Source: Sclerurus mexicanus (taxonomy: Eukaryota > Chordata > Aves > Passeriformes > Furnariidae). Taken from it: DNA of 64,000 nt. Within the stretch, counting starts at the first letter, position 1, and every line of letters starts with the position of its first letter. The notes under the pieces were generated by a model. It was not told where the DNA came from, did not search any database, and was given only the letters and a program-made list of their open reading frames with translations. Where the stretch lies: positions 124,001 to 188,000 of the forward strand of contig VWZF01000294.1 in NCBI GenBank assembly GCA_013396755.1. Reading direction: 5' to 3'. Made by a program: the position numbers and the translations under genes. Of this stretch, positions 25,603 through 33,176 are shown in pieces.

Positions 25603-27125
25603 GTTGAAAATGTTAATTTATACTTCAGCTAAATAGGTCTAAATACATGTTTTAGACTTTTTAAGGTTGATATACATATTTAACCTGAGAAGAAAAGACT
25701 TCTGTTGGGTTTTTTAGCTTGTTTTTCAGGTTTTGTTGTTGGGTTTTTTGTTTGGTTGTTTTCAACATTACATCAACTCTTCTTTCAAAAGGCTAATCTT
25801 TCCATGACTTTGACTTTTCATAAAGAGGAATTCTGATCAAATTCTGGCTCTTGCTTGGGTATTTGTTTGCAGGGCCTGCCATGTTTTGGGGACCTCTTCA
25901 AGGCCATTAAGTTACCACACAGGTAAGGTGCATATTTGTTTTCTCTGTTGAGATACAAAGTTTCTGCTTCTGTTATAATTCTGGTAAATCATATTATTAC
26001 CATCAGAACCAGCCCCCTTGGGTTCTGTAGCAACAAATCCTAACAAGTGAATGATGGTGAGATCCTAAACAGAAATTTTACTTTCAGTTAGAAAGTAGGG
26101 AGTTCCGTGCTAGCCTGAGGGAGGTATATAAACCAATTACTTGGGTGGGAAGCTTGTAAACTACTTTTTGTTTTGTACAAATCACAGACTGTTTCCAGCT
26201 ATATATTTTTGGCTCTTGTGGTCAAGAGAAGATAGACACAGACTGCAGATATTTTGGGAATACTCTAGATCAATTTTATGTTTGTAGGGAGTTGTGACAT
26301 ATGAGCTACCATGAATAGTGCTAAGGCTATTGTGAACTCCCAGCCAGCTGGCTGCAGGGTGGCTGAGCCAGCTTGTCTTTCCGGAAGCCGGTGGAACATC
26401 TGCATGTCAGGAAGGACAGTGTGTTAGCTCAACAGGTAGCACAGCCAAGGGGATGGAACAAGAGACCAGCCACTTCTTAGCATTAAGAAGTATCACTTTT
26501 GTGACCTTTGCCTCATTCCTTCTAACTTTTCTTACATTTTACCTCTCAAGTTTGGTTTATTTTTACAAACTTAGGTGCTTGGAGGTAGGAACTCTCCAAA
26601 GTTCTGCAAACTCCATGGGCCACTTCTTACAATACAGCACTTCATTCCTGGATGTCATTCTTCATCTCTGTAAAACAGGGTAATGATGTTCAAATATCAT
26701 GTAGATGAAGATCTGGTAACCAAGCACCCCATCTGTATGTATAAATCCAGAATCTTCCTGAAACTAGAACTCTTGGAAAATTTTTCTTTCCCAGTGGGGC
26801 TTTTATGTTTACTGTAAGAGTTTCCAAAACATGGGTAAGCAGAGATCCTGGCAGAGCAGAAAAAGCACACACACGCGCCTCTGTTTTTTTTCATATTTTG
26901 ATCTTAGACTTTCTTGAGCAATGGCAGCTTCCACAACTTCAGGAGAAAACACCAACATCTGACCATGTCTAAATGAATAGGAATATCAATAGAAATGCCA
27001 TAGATAAAAACAGTGTCCTGGTACTTCCCGTTTGTACTCTGATACTAGAAAAAGTTAATGGTCAAAGAGTGAACCTTTGTTCAAAGAGATAAAGATGATC
27101 ATTAAGGTGGATATAGTTTACTTTG

Positions 27126-27170
27126 GCAAAGAGAGACAAAGGAGGAGAGGAGAGGGGATGGAGAGGGAGA
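27126..27170 (+). repeat. Purine-rich tract
   Basis: An almost uninterrupted run of A and G (GAGAGACAAAGGAGGAGAGG and onward) about 600 bases upstream of the promoter block. Such tracts can form triplex DNA and bind GA-binding factors. Nothing in the sequence shows that this one does. Confidence 0.6.
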
Positions 27171-27750
27171 CGTTCACTGTCACATTTCTATAACCTGTTT
27201 TCTCCTTCCACCTTCTCAGCAGCTCCTTTCCATTACTGCCTCATCATATTATCTCTCATTTATTCATGCTCTCTGCCCCATCTTCCAACATCTTACAGTA
27301 TCCAGTCAGTCAACAGAGAATGTAAAGGGGAGAGGGAGAACATGGGCATCAGCTTCCAGTTCTTCCAATGCTACCACTGCCATGTGTGGGTGCAGCTGCT
27401 CTGGACAGCCTTCAGGCAGAGGCTGAGAGGACTGGTGAAAGGACTCCCTGGGTGGGCCTGTGGAGAGCAATGACTGGCACTGTTTCGGAGCTGGTGCGTC
27501 TGTCCGAGGACTTGTCAGCTTGGCTGTGCAGGAGGTGCTTTGTGGGGCCATGTTAGCACTGCCTCTCTGGGTATTTGTAGTGCTTGGGAACCCCAGTCCC
27601 GGCATGGGGCTCCACCGTTCATGGCATTTTATGCCAACACCACACAGAGGGTGCTTGCCTCTGCTGGGGCAACCCCCAAACCTCACCAGAATACTCTTTA
27701 GGTCTGATGCTAGCAGAGACAACATTCATAAAGAAACACCCCTCTCAGTC

Positions 27751-28100
27751 TGATTTATTCAGCTCGCGGCTGCATTGGTCACTCGTGTCCACTGAGACCA
27801 CGGCATGGCCAAGACCGGCAAGAGCCAGGCTTGGGGGATAGACAGATTTCCGCGGCCAGGGCACTTCTGGGGGGAGGGCGGCAGGGCTGCGCGCCCCGCG
27901 GCCGGCTCCGGGGCAGCGNCGGGGTCCGCGCCCGCGGCCGGCAGCGCTCTCTGCGCCTCAGCCGGGCTTCGCCGGGGTGCTGGCGGTGCACTCTCCCCGC
28001 CGCGGGGCTGCACAATGGCAGTCGTTCAGTAGGATGGATCCTGCCGTGGCTTTTGTTCTGCAGATCCACCCATCCTCCTAGCAGTCAAGTACCAGGCTAT
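27751..28100 (+). promoter_or_regulatory. FGF14: Probable FGF14 exon 1b promoter, CpG-rich and TATA-less
   Basis: The DNA changes abruptly from AT-rich flank to a block dense in CpG, including CGCGCCCCGCGGCCGG at about 27891 and CCGCCGCGG near 28000. An inverted CCAAT box (ATTGG) sits at 27774-27778, and several GC boxes and a G-quadruplex motif (27859-27886) follow. No convincing TATA box stands at a suitable distance. The block ends about 280 bases upstream of the exon 1b start codon, as expected for a neuronal CpG-island promoter. The transcription start itself cannot be read from sequence. One base (27919) is undetermined. Confidence 0.7.
27859..27886 (+). other. G-quadruplex motif in promoter block
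   Basis: Four runs of at least three G are separated by loops of 7, 1 and 5 bases (GGG-CACTTCT-GGGGGG-A-GGG-CGGCA-GGG). This fits the usual quadruplex rule. It lies on the coding strand of FGF14, upstream of the exon. Confidence 0.6.
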
Positions 28101-28251
28101 GGTTTTCTCTCTGGGGATCTTTCTTCCGCGTTTTGCCGGTGTCTCCGATGAGGGTTTGGCCTCGGCTGGGATTTCACTACCTTACTTTTCGTTTGGCTTC
28201 ATGCTGAAAAAAGGGATTTCTTGTATTTGCTCTCCACGCTTTTGGGTATAA
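28099..28251 (+). promoter_or_regulatory. Upstream ORF in the likely 5' leader, 50 codons
   Basis: An ATG at 28099 opens a frame of 50 codons that stops with TAA at 28249-28251. A second in-frame ATG lies at 28201. It is not in the frame of the main coding sequence and ends 130 bases before the FGF14 start. If transcription starts upstream of 28099, ribosomes would meet this ORF first and it could lower or condition FGF14-1b translation. If transcription starts between 28102 and 28200, only the 16-codon version from 28201 remains. The peptide matches nothing I know. Confidence 0.45.
28148..28207 (+). promoter_or_regulatory. Second, overlapping upstream ORF, 19 codons
   Basis: An ATG at 28148 opens 19 codons and stops with TGA at 28205-28207, overlapping the uORF at 28099-28251 in another frame. 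It is in the same frame as the main start codon but is closed by its own stop and by a further in-frame TAA at 28274-28276. It therefore cannot extend the FGF14 N-terminus. Confidence 0.45.
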
Positions 28252-28331
28252 TCCAGTGTTGGTCTAGGGGGAATAACCATTCAGCCTGGCTGAAAAAAAA
28301 GCATCCATTGAAAAGTCTCAAAGAAATATAC

Positions 28332-28337
28332 CACGTG
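28332..28337. promoter_or_regulatory. CACGTG E-box 45 bases before the start codon
   Basis: A perfect CACGTG palindrome, the core site for USF/MYC/CLOCK-type basic helix-loop-helix factors, lies in the likely leader. It could be a downstream promoter element. The match alone does not prove use. Confidence 0.3.
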
Positions 28338-28381
28338 AGGAAAAAAAACTGGGAGAAGAACGGAATATAATCGTTTTTTCT

Positions 28382-28589
28382 ATGATAAAACTGGTGCCCC
28401 TCTTCAGGAGAACTGGTCTCAATTTATTATTATGCAACCACAAGGATCTCTTCTTTCTCAGGGTGTATAAGCTGCTGGATTGCTTTTCGCCCAAATCAAT
28501 GTGGTTTCTTTGGAACATTTTCAGCAAAGGATCGCATATGCTGCAGTGTCTTTGTGGCAAGAGTCTTAAGAAAAACAAGAACCCAACTG
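28382..28589 (+). CDS. FGF14: FGF14 (FHF4) first coding exon of isoform 1b
   Basis: This exon codes the N-terminus of FGF14-1b, an intracellular FGF-homologous factor. FHFs are not secreted; they bind the C-terminal tails of neuronal voltage-gated sodium channels and tune their gating and placement at the axon initial segment. The 69 residues match my memory of the mammalian 1b-specific N-terminus over its whole length. The run from LLDCFSPKSM (residues 31-40) through WFLWNIFSKG to the lysine-rich CGKSLKKNKNPT end is the clearest signature. ATG 28382 is the first in-frame start after an in-frame TAA at 28274-28276; its Kozak context is weak (T at -3, A at +4). The exon ends in ACTG before GTAAGC, phase 1, as needed to complete an Asp codon with exon 2. 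The frame continuing past 28589 is intron. Later exons are outside the window. Confidence 0.95.
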
Positions 28590-28595
28590 GTAAGC
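28590..28595 (+). other. FGF14: Splice donor of FGF14 exon 1b
   Basis: GTAAGC directly follows ACTG, giving a good U1 match. It cuts after the first base of a codon, the phase expected for the 1b to exon 2 junction in FGF14. Confidence 0.93.
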
Positions 28596-29055
28596 AACCC
28601 ATTGCAATGCGTTGTTTTTATTCTATGCTACCCTGTCTGTTGCTCGCCGAGGTAGATCTGCAATCCTGATGAGGGGAGAAGGGGGGATATATAGAGGCCA
28701 GCACGGACATGCATGTGCGTACGTGTATGAATAAGCAAGGAGCAGTTTGGCTTAGCTTCAGCCACTGTCACCACCGAAACGGAAAAACAAAATATAATCA
28801 AAGGCGACCCTAACCCAGCCGGCATCTCCTAGTTCCTATGTGCTATTTCCAAGGAGGAAACTTTTATATCATTACCCATATTGAGGGGAAAGTGATAGAG
28901 CCCCCCATTCCCGACCCCGGTGCAAGTCCCCCAGTCAGTTTTGCCAAGAGGAGACTGGCGTTCCTGTGCTGGTGCTAGCTGGCCCTGCCTGCGGTGGGTG
29001 AGTGTGCCGGGGCTCGGGTCCTGCACAGCACTTTCTGAATAGCTTGCAGTATGTC

Positions 29056-29083
29056 ACCACACACGCACACACACACCCACCCA
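29056..29083. repeat. CA-rich microsatellite
   Basis: Imperfect (CA)n tract, interrupted by CACGCA and CCCACC, inside the intronic GC-rich block. Confidence 0.85.
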
Positions 29084-29176
29084 CCGCCTCTCTCGGCTTT
29101 CTAAAGTCAAGCCTGACACCCCCCGCCCCCGGCCTGGGGGCTCCACCTTATCACTCGTTCACCGGCACTCTAGGCC

Positions 29177-29207
29177 GGGAGGGTGGAGGGGACTGAGGGG
29201 AAGGGGG
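29177..29207 (+). other. Strong G-quadruplex motif
   Basis: Five runs of three or more G (GGG, GGG, GGGG, GGGG, GGGGG) are separated by loops of 1, 4-5, 5 and 2 bases, well within the usual quadruplex rule. It is on the FGF14 sense strand about 590 bases into the intron, so it could form in DNA or nascent RNA. Confidence 0.75.
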
Positions 29208-29760
29208 TGGACACTTTCTTGGGGCTTGTGGCCAGGTGGCAACTCAGCCAGCGATGCCGAGCGGCAGCAGCAGCACCGGCGGGTTGGCTGCGCGGCTCCT
29301 CCGCTTCTCCCTGCCGGGATGACCCCTCTTGTGCACATGCTGGTGTCTCTGCGTCCGTCTCCATGTCTGCCTGGCAGTCGGGATCATGCGCTTCGGTTCA
29401 GCCCGGCTCCGAGGGGGAAACTTGCAGTACATTACATAAGAAATGCAAATGCAGGTGCTCTGGGCCGCCTGGTCCCCGGGGGTCACGCTGCTGCTGTTGC
29501 ATCCCTCTTGCTCGGGGAGTCCGTGCGGCCAAGCCCGCGGCTTGGCAAGCAAGGTGGGCGAGGAGGGATCCTCGGCGGTCGGGGGAGCCGTGAGCTTTTC
29601 AGAGGAAATACCAGCCCTCCCCGCCGGCCTCTGGACCCCCCCGCTGCCGTGTTCGCTTCCCCTGGCCGGCAGGTTGTCTGCAAGCACTTGCGTGCCTGGG
29701 GAAGAGAGAGCCCCCGGAACCCAGGCTTTGAGAGGAGGGATGCCATGTGTGCGCGCTGGC

Positions 29761-29777
29761 GTGTGTGTGTGTGTGTG
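29761..29777. repeat. (GT)n microsatellite
   Basis: Uninterrupted GT dinucleotide repeat of 17 bases within CpG-rich DNA. Probably polymorphic. Confidence 0.9.
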
Positions 29778-30716
29778 CCGGCTGCCCTGCAGTGGCAGCT
29801 CCCGAGCAGGAGGCTCCTGACGCTCGCACTGCAGTGTAGTAGATCATAGGCTCTCGTTGCCTCTGACACCCCAACATCAACAAGCAGCAACCCTGGTAGC
29901 CCGCACCCCTTTCCTCCCCGGCAGCCGCGGTGCCGGCTCCTGCTTTGCACAGCCCAGGTCCGGTGCAGAGCCGAGGTGGGCACCTCGGCAGATTTACCCC
30001 TCTCCGCCCCCAGCTCCCGTTCGCCAGCTCGTCTCGCCCCTTTCCCCCCCGCCGCTGCCGCAGCAGCGAAAAGCAGCCACTTCTCAGCATACCAAAGAAG
30101 CCGAAATGCCCCGCCGGAGGCTGCGCTCAGCCTCCCGCAAAGTGCCCTTTGCTTCACTCGCCTCTGGCTGCGGCCAGCCGGGGGCTACTTCCCTGCCGTG
30201 CGCCCCGTCCGGGCAGGATGGGGCACACAGAGGCAGGGCAGCCGGCCACTTTCTTGCAGCCCATGGGGAAACCCTCTCACCCTTCCCGGGCCACGCACGC
30301 AGGGCCGTGACCTCCGGGGAAGAGCAAAGCCACGGCGTGGCCCTGCCTGCCCTGCCCACTGCCGCCGCCCCCCAGCCCTGAGGGGCACGGCTCCAGCGCC
30401 GTGGTGTTCTGGGCAAGGGGCGATGCTCTAGAGGAAGGGATTTTGGAGGTGGGGGGCTGGTGGTTTCTAGACCTTTCAATTTGCATACCGGTGGGAGAGG
30501 CGTATACCCTCCCCCAAGGACCCGTGTCCTTTTCTTGCAGAGGGGATGCTGTCAAGGCATCGGCCCCTGAAGCCCAGTCGTGTATCTGGGACTTCCAGGA
30601 TCCCGCAGCACAGCTTTCCACCTCCCCAGGGACTTCGCCGCACTTAACCTACTCCCTCTGCACGAGACGAGCGGATTTGGGTGGCAGGAGTGGCACCGCA
30701 CCCCGCCGCCATCCTG

Positions 30717-30756
30717 CCTGGGGAGGGCTGAACGGGCCTGGGGAGGGCTGATCCTC
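30717..30756 (+). repeat. Tandem 20-bp GC-rich duplication
   Basis: The unit CCTGGGGAGGGCTGAACGGG is followed by a second copy whose first 15 bases are identical and whose tail differs. Confidence 0.8.
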
Positions 30757-31007
30757 TCTTCTGAAGGAGTGGGGGGGAACACGTCTAAGCAAGCGAGGTG
30801 GGCAGGGCGAGGGAGATGGGAACGCGGACTGGGGGTCTGGCGGGTGCTAACCCCGCCGGCCGGGTCCGCGGTCTCGCTCCCTGCCCGCACACTTTGTGCA
30901 GACTCTGCTCCGGTCCGACGTGATCCCGGCGGAGTAGCCGGGACGCCGAGGCCAGCCGAGCCGTTCCCGGGAGCGCCTAACTGCGGCTCTCTGTCTGAAG
31001 AGGCTAA

Positions 31008-31027
31008 TAATCCGCTTGGCCGGATTA
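31008..31027. promoter_or_regulatory. TAATCC / GGATTA inverted pair (OTX/PITX-type sites)
   Basis: TAATCC at 31008-31013 and its exact reverse complement GGATTA at 31022-31027 face each other across 8 bases. TAATCC is the preferred site of lysine-50 homeodomain proteins (OTX, CRX, PITX, GSC), which can bind as dimers on inverted sites. It is flanked by GCTAAT and ATTAGC, which extend the symmetry. Placement in the CpG-rich intron of a brain gene makes an enhancer role plausible, but it is inferred. Confidence 0.4.
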
Positions 31028-33083
31028 GCTGGTGGCTCAGTCACGGGCGCTGTCGCTCTGACGGCAGATCGTCTCCACCACCCAGCCTGGGATAGCCCGC
31101 GGGAGCGCGGAGAGCCGGTGCCGTGGTGCCCGACCTCCCCGGTGCCCCCTCGCTCCAGGCCGTGGGGCTCCCCCACTGCGGGCATCTCGGCCCGCGGGAC
31201 CCAGGGAGCCCCATCCCCCCCGCGGCACGGGGCTCCGCAGACCGGCCTCCTTTGCCTGCCAAACTTTTAAGGAGCCGCTGGGCTTTTTAGTCTCAAAAGG
31301 CATCACATGAACGAGCGGTTGCCGCGGATCCAACCGTGCAGAAAATCCAGCAGGTTAGGTAGCTAACGCTGGCTGTAATTGCAGTTTATTTAGCTATTTT
31401 TGGCCTGCTGCACCTTTTTTATCCCTTTCGAGAGCTGAGCTATTTCCAGAAACGGGACTGAGTGGCTCCCTTCCAAATGTTCTCTGCTTTGCGTTTCCTC
31501 CCCTCCGCTGGCTGGCAGCCCCCGCTACTTGTGATGACCCTCCCCGGGCTCCCCTGCGATCCCCGGCGGCCTCATCTGGCCCTGCCGGGGTTAGTGGCAC
31601 CATTTGGGGCTCTAGAGTTGGGGAGCGAGACGGGCAGGGAGGAGTGGGGTATCCGACGGGCTGTGGGCAGGGCTGAAACCACTTGGTTTCAAATTTCATA
31701 TACTGAATAGATGAGCTGCCTTTGATTGCTACAATTATTTACCTCTTTACATTTCTTGATAAGGAAAAAAACTTTGAGAATGAATAGGTGTGGCTGTGCT
31801 TTCAGCTACTGATTTTTTTTTGAGTGTTCCTGAGTTAATGGTACCAAAAGTGATGAAGCCCCACATATCTGCAGGGTCCTGTGCAGCGTGAAAATATTTG
31901 CAGTGTGTCAGGTTGCCTGGGCCTCACTTGCTTTTGTAATTATATCTGACTCTGCCCTTCCTGCTTTTTATACTCTCAGAGAGGACTTCAGAGTGTGAGA
32001 CAAAAGAGACTTTTTCACACACAAATTTAAAACCTGCTCCAAACCATAAGCCCTGAGCCAGGGCTTGAAATAATAAGATGTCATCCTGGTGGCTTTCCCA
32101 CCATCACCTCCAGGCTCTAAAGTGGATATGTTCAGTTAGGGAATGGCTAAATCACAGAGAGAATTTGGGGCCTGAGGGGGACTCGGGAAGGAGATTATCT
32201 CAGGGTGCTTTTTGAAGCAAATCCAGCAAGTGAATTGATTTTTTTCCTCAAATGACAGCTGTTTGGGTGCCTATGGGAGATGTGATAGTTGGCTGGAGTA
32301 CTAGATACCCCCATGGCAGGAATAGCTATCACATTTCACTGCTGTTGTCAACCCAACAGGCAGAGGATGGATCAGGTTTCCTCTCCATTTACCTCCAAGG
32401 AGAGGCATCTCTCCAACACAGCCAGGGTTGTTGACAGGAGAGTAGATGGAAATTGACATTACTATAAATATGTCACTCATAGAAGAATTAGTTTAGGAAA
32501 TAAGTATCAATGCCATATCAATCTCATATACAAAACCTATTTAAAAAGAAATACTTCTGAAATACAGGCTGTGGGTGAACTGGAATCTCTGTATAGTCCT
32601 TTGTTAATTTCCTTCTCCATAAAATAGCTAGACTGTTGTTTCATGATAGTTAATAATTTTGAAAAAGTTTCTAAGCACAGTCATGCAAGGATTTGTTTGG
32701 AATGGAAGCTTTGGTCCTGTCCATAAAATATATAGTATGTGTCTTTATCTGAATTCTAAAAAAATTTGGTCTGCTTTTCTTACTCATAGAAAACGAACCT
32801 CCCACCAAAAGACAAAGGGTATTTTGCCTCAGTAAGACCTGTGGGATTGGGTCCTTGAAGTTTCTTTCATGTAGGACTGAAAAGCAGCCCTGACTGCTTA
32901 AATACTGTAATTCCTATAATGGTAATTGAGCTGTGGTCTGTTTCTCTTGCTCAGATGTAAAATTGCCTATTTACATGTATTTCACCTTCTGAAGTTTTGT
33001 CCTCTGTGGAATAAATTTCCTGAATTTATACAAATTTAATTATTCTTGATCAAATTAAATTGCATATTCTTCTTATTAAGGGG

Positions 33084-33176
33084 TGAAATTTATGCCTGCT
33101 CATGCATCTCCCTACTGTGATAAAATGTTTGCACCTAGTTCAATGTCTGCTAATGACATACCATTTAAAAATTAAT
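33084..33176 (+). repeat. Diverged unnamed repeat, copy B
   Basis: Partner of 25517-25602 in the same orientation. They share TGAAATTTAT at the start, CATG-AT-T in the middle and AGTTCA-TGTC-G-TAATGA-A followed by AAATTAAT at the end. Copy B has a few more bases in the middle. This is likely an ancient mobile element I cannot name. Confidence 0.6.

Larger units (their letters stand above)
24393..27750. other. Upstream flank of FGF14; splice-like signals, no proven gene
   Basis: Non-coding flank immediately upstream of the FGF14 promoter block. Two stretches are bounded by strong splice signals on the + strand and are open in one frame: 24393-24512 and 25873-25922 (see findings). One copy of a diverged unnamed repeat lies at 25517-25602, a 14-bp palindrome centred on CAGCTG at 26341-26354, and a purine-only-like tract at 27126-27170. 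GC content rises from about 27350 towards the promoter, which lengthens the open frames by composition. Confidence 0.5.
28890..31660. promoter_or_regulatory. CpG-rich block in proximal intron 1
   Basis: About 2.8 kb of GC-rich, CpG-dense DNA lies downstream of exon 1b, separated from the promoter block by a less GC-rich interval that includes the exon. Such extended islands are typical of developmentally regulated, Polycomb-marked neuronal genes. It contains an octamer ATGCAAAT at 29443-29450, a G-quadruplex motif, GT and CA repeats, a TAATCC/GGATTA palindrome (31008-31027) and a CArG/MEF2-like CTATTTTTGG near 31394. Open frames of 110-224 codons occur on both strands at once, which is what lack of stop codons in GC-rich DNA gives. 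I see no protein family in them. Confidence 0.7.

Noticed and set aside
28318..28602. 94-codon minus-strand frame over exon 1b
   Set aside because: It is the antisense shadow of the FGF14 exon.
28590..28669. Continuation of the FGF14 frame past 28589 to a stop at 28669
   Set aside because: The consensus GTAAGC donor at 28590 and the known exon 1b length show this is intron.
29226..30157. Long open frames on both strands (207 codons + and 224 codons -) in the intronic GC-rich block
   Set aside because: They overlap each other and several more frames, are rich in Ala, Arg, Pro and Gly, and show no domain. GC-rich DNA simply has few stop codons.
29857..31333. Further GC-block open frames (for example 29857-30381 +, 30580-31095 +, 30847-31185 -)
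   Set aside because: The same compositional effect; no start context, family or splice pattern supports them.
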